DNA of 64,000 nt, taken from positions 186,001 through 250,000 of the forward strand of contig NZ_BSOT01000006.1 in the NCBI RefSeq assembly GCF_030160655.1, written 5' to 3'. The notes under the pieces were generated by a model. The model was not told the DNA's origin. It searched no databases and saw nothing but the letters and a program-made list of their open reading frames with translations. A program made the position numbers and the translations under genes. Shown here in pieces: positions 17,236 to 26,236 of the stretch (positions within the stretch are counted from its first letter, which is position 1; every line of letters starts with the position of its first letter). This DNA comes from Agaribacter marinus (GTDB taxonomy: Bacteria; Pseudomonadota; Gammaproteobacteria; Enterobacterales; Alteromonadaceae).

Positions 17236-17973
17236 ATGAATGTTTTGTCGTCTGCACCCCTGAGCCACAACAATCGCGCACAAGCCGTGTTGTTGGTCGC
17301 TGGTGCCGAAGGAAAAACTGAGCAGGCGCCTGCACAAAAACAAACCTCCAGTATTTCTTCAGAAGACAAGGTCAGTATTTCTGTTGAGGGCACGCAAAAA
17401 GCGGCATCTAGCCCAAAAACAACACACGGTATTAATGATAAAAAAGATGACCCTAATGCCTTAACGGAAGAAGAACAAAAGCAGGTCAAAGAACTAAAGC
17501 TGCGTGACGCAGAGGTACGTACTCATGAGCAAGCGCACGCTGCTGTCGGCGGGCAATATGCAGGTGCACCCAGTTATGAGTTTCAGCGAGGCCCTGACGG
17601 TAACCGATACGCAGTGGGCGGTGAAGTTCAAATTGATGTAGGGGAAGAAAAAGATCCTGAGTCTACCATTCAAAAAATGCAAGTTGTCCGTCGGGCAGCA
17701 CTAGCGCCAGCAGAACCGTCGTCGCAAGATTATAAAGTCGCCGCCGAAGCGTCACAAAAAGAGTTAGCAGCAAGAGCTGAACTTGGCAAAGAACAAACAG
17801 CCGAGCGAAATGCCGCTAGCACTGACGATGCTGCGAATAAACGCAATGAATCATCTAACAATGAACGTTCAAACCGATCAATCCATGAGCGTCAAATTCA
17901 GCAATATACCGCTATTCAAAACGCGCCTACTCAAGGTGTTACCAGCGCTAATTCGTTGTTGATTTCTGCCTAA
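17236..17973 (+). CDS. SprA-related / CJM1_0395-type putative metalloprotease
   Basis: A 245-residue protein with a low-complexity N terminus (Gln/Ser/Glu/Lys rich), then the conserved core [36 protein letters not shown] and a Met/Ala-rich helix, and a charged Asn/Ser-rich tail. HEQAH fits the HExxH zincin signature, and the surrounding sequence matches the SprA-related (PF12118-like) family of putative metalloproteases. Function is not established. An ATG at 17236 with GAGGA upstream is preferred to a TTG that would overlap the preceding gene. Its last 26 nt overlap the end of the convergent DUF418 gene. Confidence 0.85.
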   Translation: MNVLSSAPLSHNNRAQAVLLVAGAEGKTEQAPAQKQTSSISSEDKVSISVEGTQKAASSPKTTHGINDKKDDPNALTEEEQKQVKELKLRDAEVRTHEQAHAAVGGQYAGAPSYEFQRGPDGNRYAVGGEVQIDVGEEKDPESTIQKMQVVRRAALAPAEPSSQDYKVAAEASQKELAARAELGKEQTAERNAASTDDAANKRNESSNNERSNRSIHERQIQQYTAIQNAPTQGVTSANSLLISA

Positions 17974-19087
17974 ATCTAGCCAAATATAGTTTTCGCCATA
18001 ATGCTTCGAGCGGTCCTTGTGTAAAATAGCGAAGGTATATATTGGCTAATATTAACTGAATGCCTGTGAATACCGCTGCAATTAAGAAATAATCTAATTG
18101 GGTTGCGGTCATATTGAAATCAGGTATTAGCCAGCGTAGAAGTATTGCCATTGCAATGGATTGAAGTATGTACAGGCTGAACGCTATCTTTCCAGTAGCG
18201 GCAAATACATGAAATAACTGAGGTGTCTTTTTAACAATGCGTATTATTAAGTGAGCATACAGTAAGGACATGAATATGGCAGATATGCTTGCCAATAACA
18301 TGAGCGATTCACTCGTGATATCTTCGAAAAAAGCATAAGGTAAGAGGCTGATTACGCTAAAGGTTAGTGCTAATGCAAGTAATTTAAAGACGGTATGTTG
18401 CTTAAAACCTTGGCTAAAAAACTTTGCACGGTATAAATAGATACCCAAGTACATTAAGCCTAAGACTTGCCACAAAATGCTGATGAACGAAAACAGTATG
18501 ACGGCAAGCGCGACGCCACCTTGAACCAAAACCTGATAAGGGTAATTGCCATACCACATTTCGTATTGTGTTAGGAACGCTTCGGAGCTTCTATATATCG
18601 GCGCTTCAAGGCCTTCAGCAAATAAAATACCGATGCCAAATACTAAGCACAATATGCAACCAATGGATATTAGCCTTATTGCTTTTTTCAGTAATGCGTC
18701 TTGGTTGCTATCAAGTGACTTAATCACCTGAAATGCGGCCAAGCTATATAGCATCAATATATCACCTCCAAAAATAAATAGGGCATGCACACCGCCAAAA
18801 ATTGCAAGCCAGAACAAGCGTGACTTCAGGAAAATCATATGGTCTATACCTTTGCGCTGGCAAGACTGATATTGAATGGCTAGCCCGACACCAAATAAGA
18901 GACAAAAGAGAGTTCTAAAACGGCCATCAGAAAAAATGGCATTGAAAACGGTAACCCATTTATCTGAATTCGGTGGGTTTTCAAAGGGCACATAATTGAG
19001 CTCTATGTTTGCATGGTAGGTGATGTTCATAAACAGTATCCCCAATATGGCGATACCACGTAATATGTCTATAGAATCAATACGCAC
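17948..19087 (-). CDS. DUF418 family membrane protein
   Basis: A 379-residue protein with about ten membrane helices, opening [20 protein letters not shown], the hallmark of the DUF418/YeiB family, which is related to acyltransferase-3 (OafA-like) proteins. The C-terminal DUF418 part includes [13 protein letters not shown] and a late [10 protein letters not shown] motif shared by the family. The start is GTG with AAAGGAC upstream. It begins 32 nt after the halogenase stop on the same strand, so it is probably the last gene of that operon. Modification or transport of a surface metabolite is possible but unproven. Confidence 0.9.
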   Translation of the reverse strand: MRIDSIDILRGIAILGILFMNITYHANIELNYVPFENPPNSDKWVTVFNAIFSDGRFRTLFCLLFGVGLAIQYQSCQRKGIDHMIFLKSRLFWLAIFGGVHALFIFGGDILMLYSLAAFQVIKSLDSNQDALLKKAIRLISIGCILCLVFGIGILFAEGLEAPIYRSSEAFLTQYEMWYGNYPYQVLVQGGVALAVILFSFISILWQVLGLMYLGIYLYRAKFFSQGFKQHTVFKLLALALTFSVISLLPYAFFEDITSESLMLLASISAIFMSLLYAHLIIRIVKKTPQLFHVFAATGKIAFSLYILQSIAMAILLRWLIPDFNMTATQLDYFLIAAVFTGIQLILANIYLRYFTQGPLEALWRKLYLARFRQKSTTN

Positions 19088-19119
19088 TTAGGCTGTCCTT
19101 TATTGTCGAGGGTCGTTTT

Positions 19120-20601
19120 TCATGCCCTACAATAGCGTTGAATGAAGCTATTGTGTGTTGGTAATTTGTCTATAGTTTGTTTGATATTGTGTCTAAATTT
19201 GTCCAAGAATGATGAAAGCTCAGCGTCACTCATCGCATGGACGATAGGATGGTAGTGTTCTGGCATAACCCCTTGGCCAAACAAGACCTGTGTCCATGAA
19301 TCTACTCTAAATATTTCACCATCAACTTGCATCGCCTGCGCATGTGTTTTAAACAAATTGATTCGGTGCGCTAAGGTATCTGGAATTTCCATATGTTTGC
19401 AATGCCGCCAAAATTCAGAATCTTCGCGCGCAGTGACGTGATAGTGGAGAATAATAAAATCACGGAGTTGCTCTATTTCTAGTTTAGTTTGTTGATTGTA
19501 TTGTTCTCGCGAGAATTGCATATCTGTATTTTGCGGGAACATTCGAATAAAGCGGATAATATTACTCATGATGAGGTGTATGCTGGTGGATTCTAAGGGT
19601 TCGATAAAGCCACTCGATAAGCCCAATGAAAGGCAGTTTTTATGCCATGCTTTTAAACGCCGACCGGTTTTGAATTTGAGTAATCTTGGATCGGTGATTG
19701 GTGTACCATCAATAGTATCTAACAGTCGCTGCTTGGCATCTTTGTCAGATAAATAGTGGTTACAGTACACTAAACCATTGCCAATTCTGTGTTGTAATGG
19801 AATGCGCCAACGCCAACCAGCATCATGGGCAATAGCACGCGTATAAGGCATTGGGTTGTCGTTTGATTCGGTTTGCACAACACAGGCGCTATCACAAGGC
19901 AGCCAGTGTGACCAATCTTCATATCCTGTGTGTAATGCTTGCTCAATGAGCAGGGCTTTAAACCCGGTGCAATCAATGAATATGTCACCGTCTACGCGGA
20001 CACCAGACGTCAGTTCCAGAGACTGAATATCGCCTGACTTCATATGTTTGTGCACCTTGGCTATTTTGCCTTCAATGCGTTTTATACCTCGGGATTCACT
20101 GTACTCTCGTAGAAATTTTGCGTAAGCGGTGGCATCTAAATGAAAGGCATAGTTAAGGCTGAGTTGGTCAGATTTAATAAATTTTCCGGCTTTGGCCGCT
20201 TGAAGCTCTAGACTGTATTCGGAAAAACCTGCACTGTGGCCTTCTTTTAAGCCTCTCAACCAAAAATGATGGAAGTCAGCAAAAAAGCTCTCTTGCCCCG
20301 TTTTACCGAAAGAGTGAATATAGCTTTCGTCAACATTGCCCCAATTTTCAAATTCTATGCCCAATTTAAATGTCGCCGACGTGGCGCGCATAAATGCTTG
20401 TTCATCGATGCCTAAGAGTTGATTGAAAACACGAATAGGTGGAATGGTTGCTTCACCCACTGCAATAGTGCCAATTTCTTCAGATTCCACTAAGGTAATA
20501 TCTAGCACTTTACCGAGTTGTTTAGCAATTGCAGCTGCCGCCATCCAACCGGCGGTGCCGCCGCCAGCAATGACAATTTTTTGGATATTGCGTATTTCCA
20601 C
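19120..20601 (-). CDS. Flavin-dependent tryptophan-halogenase-like protein
   Basis: A 493-residue FAD-dependent protein of the PrnA/RebH type. The dinucleotide motif IVIAGGGTAGWMAA (Gly13-Gly18), the halogenase-specific WRWRIP (263-268), the lysine in ATFKLGIEFENW (Lys79, the same number as the hypohalous-acid lysine of PrnA and RebH) and GFIEPLESTSIH (331-342, containing the catalytic glutamate region) are all present, so it should be able to halogenate. The substrate is unknown: relatives beside TonB receptors in Xanthomonadales, Caulobacterales and Alteromonadales are uncharacterised. It lies 11 nt after the JmjC gene. No flavin reductase gene is nearby. Confidence 0.92.
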   Translation of the reverse strand: MEIRNIQKIVIAGGGTAGWMAAAAIAKQLGKVLDITLVESEEIGTIAVGEATIPPIRVFNQLLGIDEQAFMRATSATFKLGIEFENWGNVDESYIHSFGKTGQESFFADFHHFWLRGLKEGHSAGFSEYSLELQAAKAGKFIKSDQLSLNYAFHLDATAYAKFLREYSESRGIKRIEGKIAKVHKHMKSGDIQSLELTSGVRVDGDIFIDCTGFKALLIEQALHTGYEDWSHWLPCDSACVVQTESNDNPMPYTRAIAHDAGWRWRIPLQHRIGNGLVYCNHYLSDKDAKQRLLDTIDGTPITDPRLLKFKTGRRLKAWHKNCLSLGLSSGFIEPLESTSIHLIMSNIIRFIRMFPQNTDMQFSREQYNQQTKLEIEQLRDFIILHYHVTAREDSEFWRHCKHMEIPDTLAHRINLFKTHAQAMQVDGEIFRVDSWTQVLFGQGVMPEHYHPIVHAMSDAELSSFLDKFRHNIKQTIDKLPTHNSFIQRYCRA

Positions 20602-20612
20602 AAGTGCCTCGT

Positions 20613-21668
20613 TTATCGATTGAGTTTGTTTAATATGTTTGCTTTTAATTGCCTAACGCGTAAATCGCTTGACTCACCTAAAATACCCCATGCGTGCTCA
20701 GGCAAGTGCTCCCTTGCTAAGTCTGGGCTGGCAAAAATGTAATAGTCAAAGATATGTTTCCATGCGGATTTTTCTATACTGGGCTGATCGCGTAGGCTAA
20801 GTAAGGCATGCATTAATACTGTGTTGGCTTGTCCCATCATTGGCGGTGCGGGTGTCCACCAGTAATTTACTAGGGTGTTAAATTTGTCGAAGCCTTCCAC
20901 TTGATGCCACCACATCGTGGGTAAAAATAGCGCATCTCCTGGTGATAAGTCTGCAATCATGCCATGCGCTAGCGCGGTACGGAATTTGGGGTATTTAGCG
21001 AAGTCAGGGTCTTTAAAATCTACCATGCTGACAACTTGCCCGCCAGGTGTTGGATGAAACGGTCCTGGATATAAGTTCTCAATTTGATCCGGTGGAAATA
21101 GTGTAAATCTGCGGTGGCCAATAGCACAACACGCCATATTTGAAAGTACGTCGTAATGACAAGACACTAGCGTTTTGTTGCCAATCCAAATGCTGGCTCT
21201 AGGCTCGACATTTCCAAATACTGTCTTGTCGAAATGTAGGTTATTTGAGGTCAACAATGACGGAAAATGTTGATTGATGTCATTCGAAGCAATGTAAAAG
21301 CTGGGTGGTTTGGTATCATCCAAGTGCTTTATAATGTTGTCTAAAAACTCGTTCAACTGCGTTTTTTTGATAGAGAAATTGCAGTCACTTAAGTCTTCGT
21401 TATAAAAGTACCGCCCTGCAATATCTGGCGACCCGAAATATGCGCCAGAAGGTTTGCCATTGTAATGAGATTTTAAATATTCAACGGCGGTATTTGGATT
21501 CTCCAATCCTTTTTTGACTAAGGTCCATTCGCGTATTAATCCTTTGAGTATTATCGGTGTTTCAGACGAAAATACAGATGGCGGTATATTTTGGGGGGTA
21601 ATACCTTCGAGCGTTTTTACGCTCGGCATTGAAGACACAGGAAATACATTGGTAGAATCTGACATCAT
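20613..21668 (-). CDS. JmjC/cupin-8 domain protein (putative 2-oxoglutarate/Fe(II) oxygenase)
   Basis: A 351-residue protein with a cupin-8/JmjC fold. The iron-binding HxD is visible in LVSCHYDVLSNMAC and the distal histidine in MWWHQVEG, with LFPPDQIENLYPGPFHP in between, as in asparaginyl-hydroxylase-like (FIH-type) enzymes. It should hydroxylate a side chain of a protein or small molecule. Gaps to SapC (5 nt) and halogenase (11 nt) make co-translation likely. The substrate is unknown. Confidence 0.88.
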   Translation of the reverse strand: MMSDSTNVFPVSSMPSVKTLEGITPQNIPPSVFSSETPIILKGLIREWTLVKKGLENPNTAVEYLKSHYNGKPSGAYFGSPDIAGRYFYNEDLSDCNFSIKKTQLNEFLDNIIKHLDDTKPPSFYIASNDINQHFPSLLTSNNLHFDKTVFGNVEPRASIWIGNKTLVSCHYDVLSNMACCAIGHRRFTLFPPDQIENLYPGPFHPTPGGQVVSMVDFKDPDFAKYPKFRTALAHGMIADLSPGDALFLPTMWWHQVEGFDKFNTLVNYWWTPAPPMMGQANTVLMHALLSLRDQPSIEKSAWKHIFDYYIFASPDLAREHLPEHAWGILGESSDLRVRQLKANILNKLNR

Positions 21669-21673
21669 AGCAA

Positions 21674-22417
21674 TTAGGAGGCGTCACTCTGTTGCTGCAT
21701 TTTTTGGTTTTGCCAATTTACCAACTTTTGTACATTGCTCATAGATGCCCTTGCCAAGTAGGCACATTGCAAAAATCCAGCTTTGTGCAGTTTTTGCAAG
21801 TCATTTGGTGAGAGCGCATCAAGCTTCGTTTCACTGATTGTATAATTCCCGTGTAAGCGGTGCTGTTGATTGCCGTGCAGCGTTACTTCTAACTCTACTG
21901 CTTCAAACAAATCAAGCGTGTTGAATGCATTTATCATGGCTTCACCCATTGCCATGCCATCCATCATATGGGTAAAGATATTGCTAATATGTTCTAGATA
22001 TGGACTATTGCCACCATGTTCTAAGAACACCGAATGTCCTTTGTCTTTGTTTACCCTTGGGTGATCAACGTCAATATGGATAACCGGTGCTTTTTCTGCT
22101 CCCCCTTCGGCAGTTTGGTCTTGAAAACCGATAGCAAAGGGGCCTCTAGTAATTGCTGCTGGTATGTAGCTCGCGAGCCACTGATTATTTTGCAGAAAAA
22201 GATTGTCATCTTGAAACAAACCTAGCATAGCAACTGCTTGAAACGTTTCAGTCTCTGGATGCTTTCTAAAAAATATTGGGTATTCTTTTTGTATATCACC
22301 AAATTCAGTCGGAAAGGTCATCACTGTACCGATGTTGTCACCATAATCACTTGCGTAGTCGGTCATTATTTTTATGTTGTGATGGGTAACATTGTTAAGC
22401 AGTTGATGATTTGGCAT
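21674..22417 (-). CDS. SapC family protein
   Basis: A 247-residue protein without a signal peptide, matching the SapC family (PF07277): FPTEFGDIQKEYPIFFRKH, TFQAVAMLGLFQDDNLFL and a later FLEHGGNSPYLEHI segment. SapC is named after a Campylobacter S-layer locus, but its biochemical role is unknown; in gammaproteobacteria and Caulobacterales it is typically encoded with TonB receptors, cupin-8 proteins and tryptophan-halogenase-like proteins, as here. It is the first gene of the minus-strand SapC-JmjC-halogenase(-DUF418) run, 185 nt after the receptor gene. Confidence 0.9.
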   Translation of the reverse strand: MPNHQLLNNVTHHNIKIMTDYASDYGDNIGTVMTFPTEFGDIQKEYPIFFRKHPETETFQAVAMLGLFQDDNLFLQNNQWLASYIPAAITRGPFAIGFQDQTAEGGAEKAPVIHIDVDHPRVNKDKGHSVFLEHGGNSPYLEHISNIFTHMMDGMAMGEAMINAFNTLDLFEAVELEVTLHGNQQHRLHGNYTISETKLDALSPNDLQKLHKAGFLQCAYLARASMSNVQKLVNWQNQKMQQQSDAS

Positions 22418-22506
22418 TTATTACGTCTACTTTTTATTGGTTTTGATTTATTTAAACACAATCAGAATAAAAATCTATGTGTGTATTGCACTGGTCAAAA
22501 ATATGA

Positions 22507-22544
22507 AAGCCGCGACCAAATAAATAGCTATTCGATAGCGGCTT
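22507..22544 (-). terminator. Probable terminator of the TonB receptor gene
   Basis: On the minus strand AAGCCGC (plus 22538-22544) can pair with GCGGCTT (plus 22507-22513) across a 24-nt loop, followed by TTCATATTTTTG. It lies 59 nt beyond the receptor stop and before SapC, so the receptor and the SapC operon may be partly uncoupled. Confidence 0.55.
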
Positions 22545-22602
22545 CGTTTTCATGCTAGTAGTTTACTGCATTACAAAATAGTCTGGTCAGTCATGCTTTT
22601 CA

Positions 22603-25600
22603 TTAGAATGCATATCTTGCAGACAGTTGGTAACGTGCACCAAGGTCAATTATATTCCAGACTTGTCTTACAGAGCGGCTATGCGTTCTTTGATCTTCGT
22701 CAGTAATATTAATTCCTTCGAATGATACCGTGGCATTTTCATTAATGTTGTAACTAACACTGAAATCCCATTGAGAATAGTCCTCAGTGTATCTTGGTGT
22801 GCGACCTGCTTGTGTTAAGAAGGTGTCGCGCCAGTTATAAGCTAAACGGGCCTGAATACCATGATTTTCATACATCGCTACGACGTTTGCGCTATCACTC
22901 AATCCCGTTAACGCAAACTGAGAAATGTTAGGCGCAGCAGAATTATCGTACTTCACATCGCCATTCACCAAGGTGTAGTTTGCTGACAAGCCAAAACCAG
23001 TATCGCCAAAGAAGTGCTGCGCAGCGAATTCTGCACCGTACAAGTTGGCATCTCTGTTATTAATTGGACGAGAGGTTAGGAATTGGTACTGGGGGTCGTC
23101 GCTGTTTGGCGTAATGTCGTACGCCGTGGCAATGTTTTCAGAGAATGCTAATTGACTTTCCGCTTGAGCAACGCCTGTTAGGTAATCGGCAGCCCCGTTT
23201 GGAAAATCTTGAGGATTGTCCAGTATTGCTGTCATTACAAATAACGAGGTTTCCTCAACGGTTACACCAATTGAGTTTAATGCGTCCCAAGCAGCTTGTG
23301 CACGAGGGCCTGCGGTAGCATCGCGTAAATCAAACTGTGGTAGCTCAACTTGCTCGTTACCGATAAAGTTGCTTACTCGCTTATCAAAGTAACCAATAGA
23401 AACATAGCTAGTATCTGCAAAATAGTATTCGAACGACAGGTCAAAGTTATTTGATAGTAAAGGAACTAAGCCTGGGTTTGATGCAGTTGCTCGGGGTGTT
23501 GAGCCAATGAGTGTCGGTGCATCTGTACCAATGCCTGAGACTGATGCACGAAGCTGATTGTAGTTAGCTCTCGCAATGGTTTGACCAAAAGACATCCGCG
23601 CTTTGATTTTGTCTGTCAGTGAAATATCGATATCTAAACTCGGTAGCACGTGATTGTAATTGTGCTCTTCTGTAACACTATTTGTATCTGTGCTATTTAC
23701 GACAGTAAAGTCATTGTTATCGGTCCACAATATACGCAGTGGTATAGCTTGTATTGATGTCGATGTTACATCAGTACTCTCATACCTCACTCCTGCGAGT
23801 ACATTGGTTGGCATACCGCCTACTTCTGCTTCAACAGAATACTGTAAATAGGCTGAAAATGTGTCTTCTTCCACAGTATGATCGTGGTCCCTTACACCTG
23901 TCGTTTGAAACTCTGTTTCGAAGGGATAGCCATAATCTGCCAAGCCCCAACGCATGATATCGACAGCATTCCCTCTGAATGCCGTTATGCCGGTGTTACT
24001 TGTGTCGTAATCCTCAAATTGACCAAGAATATCAAACTCTTCAATTAAGCCCGCAGGCAGTTCACCTGGGTTTGCAATTCCCCAGTCACCTTGTTTCAGG
24101 GTTGAGTTCGATTGCAGTTGACGCATTTCCATCGCACGTGTTTCGATGCCAAAATCAAATTGACCGTCGTCAAGCACGTAACTTCCCTCAAATTTGATCT
24201 GAGAAATGTCTGTTTTCTGAGCAGACGAGCGCACTCTGGCATAGTTTGTCCCTACATCGGTCGTATCCCAAACGCCATTACATGCAGGTAAGTCTTGCTT
24301 GTCGGTGGTTCTTGATTTTACGCAGTCATCGGTTGTTACCTGTATCAATGGGAACTCGCCAGTAAAATCATAGCTTTGCGATAAGCCAACCGGTGAGGCT
24401 AAACCTGCTTGCAATTGACCGATATTACTGCCGCCTAAATCATCTGGTAGGCTTTCCATGCTTGAATCATGAAAATCGAAATTGAAGATTAAGTCATCAT
24501 TTAGTGCATATTCTAAATTTAAACCAATCGATTTAAGCTCATTCGCCTGTGCAGTATAAATCTGTGTTGCAGTATTATCTTTTGTACCACCAGGGTTTTC
24601 AGTAATAAGTACACCGGTCGCAACGGGCTGGTCGGTATCAAAGGTAATGGTGTCGTGGCTACGCGTTAACCAAAAACCCGCTTGCGCTTCTTGCTGCAAA
24701 AGCTCATTTTTAGCGTAGGTATAATCCATCGTTGCGACAAAATCGTCTGTGGGTGCAAATTGGAAGGTTACCTGAGCATTTGTGCGGTCACGTTCAAAAT
24801 CTGAATGATAAAAGCGCAAATCATTTGGTACACCAAATAATTGCCCTTCCGCTGGCGCATTTATTATTCTACTGCTTGTATATGCAGCATTTTGTTCGCC
24901 ATTTGGACCATCTGCAATACCAAAACCGTCATATTGGAAAGTATCAGATTCGGCATTGTATTCAGGAGACCATTCTTGAAAACGCCATCCGCCAACACCT
25001 GCGCGAGAAGAGCCACTGTGTCTTGTTTGATGGCTTAATGTTAAGCCGACTCCCCAAGTCGAATCGTCATTCGCGAAGCTGAAGATACCTGACAACTCAG
25101 GTGTAAAATCGTCGCCACTCACAACGGTCGTATCATGAACTATTTTGGCGCCTACGCTTGCTTGAAATCCTTCACTGTCTAATGGTTTTGCTGTCTTAAT
25201 ATTTATTGTTGCGCCAATGCCACCCGTAGCAATGCTGGCTTTGCCTGTTTTGTATACCTCTACCGCGCGTACACTTTCCGACGCTAAGTTACCAAAATCA
25301 AATGCTCTTGATGTTCCGCCACCACTACCATAGGCTGAAGCGGCTGGCATCATGCGGCCATTGAGTGTCACCATATTCTTGTCCGCGCCAAAACCACGGA
25401 CAGTCACATTTTGGCCTTCGCCATTATTTCGGTTAATAGAAACACCTGAAATACGTTGAAGTGACTCGGCTAAATTTGTGTCCGGGAACTTACCAATGTC
25501 TTCAGCGGAAATAGCGTCTACCACGCCTTTCGAATCCCGTTTGATGCTCATTGATTCTTGTAAGCTACCTCTAATACCTCTTACTTTAATTACTTCAGGA

Positions 25601-25704
25601 GCGTCATCTTCTTGAGCAACAACAGGCGCAATGGCAGTGGTACTAAGCACTAGCGCTATACTTTTAGCTAATAACGATGGTGCGAAATGTCTTGAAGATC
25701 TCAT
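22603..25704 (-). CDS. TonB-dependent receptor, TIGR01782 (Xanthomonas/Caulobacter) type
   Basis: A 1033-residue outer-membrane receptor: signal peptide (about 1-30, cut near PVVAQ), plug domain (about 40-170) with the class markers EVIKVRGIRGSL, AESLQRISGVSI and NVTVRGFG, and a long beta-barrel ending in the aromatic ARYAF. There is no STN signalling domain. Receptors of this class import carbohydrate or aromatic oligomers and are often controlled by LacI regulators; a LacI-type palindrome lies at this promoter. It precedes the SapC/JmjC/halogenase genes, the usual association. An AAGG ribosome site precedes the ATG. Confidence 0.95.
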   Translation of the reverse strand: MRSSRHFAPSLLAKSIALVLSTTAIAPVVAQEDDAPEVIKVRGIRGSLQESMSIKRDSKGVVDAISAEDIGKFPDTNLAESLQRISGVSINRNNGEGQNVTVRGFGADKNMVTLNGRMMPAASAYGSGGGTSRAFDFGNLASESVRAVEVYKTGKASIATGGIGATINIKTAKPLDSEGFQASVGAKIVHDTTVVSGDDFTPELSGIFSFANDDSTWGVGLTLSHQTRHSGSSRAGVGGWRFQEWSPEYNAESDTFQYDGFGIADGPNGEQNAAYTSSRIINAPAEGQLFGVPNDLRFYHSDFERDRTNAQVTFQFAPTDDFVATMDYTYAKNELLQQEAQAGFWLTRSHDTITFDTDQPVATGVLITENPGGTKDNTATQIYTAQANELKSIGLNLEYALNDDLIFNFDFHDSSMESLPDDLGGSNIGQLQAGLASPVGLSQSYDFTGEFPLIQVTTDDCVKSRTTDKQDLPACNGVWDTTDVGTNYARVRSSAQKTDISQIKFEGSYVLDDGQFDFGIETRAMEMRQLQSNSTLKQGDWGIANPGELPAGLIEEFDILGQFEDYDTSNTGITAFRGNAVDIMRWGLADYGYPFETEFQTTGVRDHDHTVEEDTFSAYLQYSVEAEVGGMPTNVLAGVRYESTDVTSTSIQAIPLRILWTDNNDFTVVNSTDTNSVTEEHNYNHVLPSLDIDISLTDKIKARMSFGQTIARANYNQLRASVSGIGTDAPTLIGSTPRATASNPGLVPLLSNNFDLSFEYYFADTSYVSIGYFDKRVSNFIGNEQVELPQFDLRDATAGPRAQAAWDALNSIGVTVEETSLFVMTAILDNPQDFPNGAADYLTGVAQAESQLAFSENIATAYDITPNSDDPQYQFLTSRPINNRDANLYGAEFAAQHFFGDTGFGLSANYTLVNGDVKYDNSAAPNISQFALTGLSDSANVVAMYENHGIQARLAYNWRDTFLTQAGRTPRYTEDYSQWDFSVSYNINENATVSFEGINITDEDQRTHSRSVRQVWNIIDLGARYQLSARYAF

Positions 25705-26102
25705 CGAAATATACCTTAAATTATTTTAGTTGAGTGAATGTATCGTTGTGTGTTCTTCTTGAAATCGATTTCAACGTTAAGTACATGATGCGTAAATGTC
25801 AATAAGATGTTAATGATTTTAGTTTGTGTGTAATTTACTATACTTAATGTATTACTTGTTTGTGTTAAAGATTATTAGTTGTTAAATCAACAGCTTAAAT
25901 GTCATTAATCTTCGTCGCATATGTGTTCTAACGAAATTTAATTGCGGTGTTATTATTTTTTATCTTAGATGGTTTCTTGCAACATCTTATGAAAAATATA
26001 GTTGATGAAGGTTATTTTTGGTAATTAATGTAGAAGGAGTAGACGTAGAATTAACAGCGTAGACTTGGCGCTGTAGATCTCAATGATTGTTGTTGAAATC
26101 TA
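25705..26102. other. Long AT-rich intergenic region upstream of the TonB receptor
   Basis: The 532-nt gap between the receptor and tex holds the receptor promoter and operator (25759-25802) and, next to tex, an inverted-repeat element (26103-26222). The remaining roughly 300 nt are very AT-rich and contain no convincing reading frame, RNA gene or further palindrome. Confidence 0.6.
25759..25802 (-). promoter_or_regulatory. TonB receptor promoter with LacI-type operator
   Basis: The 16-bp perfect palindrome TTGAAATCGATTTCAA (25759-25774), with the central CG and TGAAA/TTTCA arms usual for LacI-family operators, lies directly downstream of a minus-strand promoter: -35 TTGACA (plus 25797-25802), 17-nt spacer, weak -10 TAACGT. 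Its position over the start of transcription fits repression. No LacI gene is present in the window. Confidence 0.65.
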
Positions 26103-26222
26103 CAGTAACCTGAACTCTGGATAAGAAATAGTGCAAGTATTTGTTTTTAAAGATAGATAATCCAGTAATTCGCGTTTTTAGTGTTGCTGGGCGCTGTTGC
26201 TTATCTAGAGTCCAGGTTACAG
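26103..26222. repeat. Imperfect 23-bp terminal inverted repeat element next to tex
   Basis: The 23 bases at 26103-26125 (containing TAACCTGAACTCTGGATAAG) recur inverted at 26200-26222 (containing CTTATCTAGAGTCCAGGTTA) with 3 mismatches, enclosing 74 nt. The right arm ends 14 nt beyond the tex stop. Size and shape suggest a small non-autonomous element (MITE- or REP-like) or a long stem at the tex mRNA end. No other copy is in the window. Confidence 0.5.
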
Positions 26223-26236
26223 TTCCTTTGTTGTTA

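Noticed and set aside
24732-25082. 116-codon plus-strand frame inside the TonB receptor gene
   Set aside because: Antisense to the barrel region of a complete receptor; His/Leu-rich shadow composition.
26103-26222. Integron attC-like recombination site
   Set aside because: Length fits, but the ends do not show the RYYYAAC / GTTRRRY core boxes and no cassette arrangement or integrase is near.
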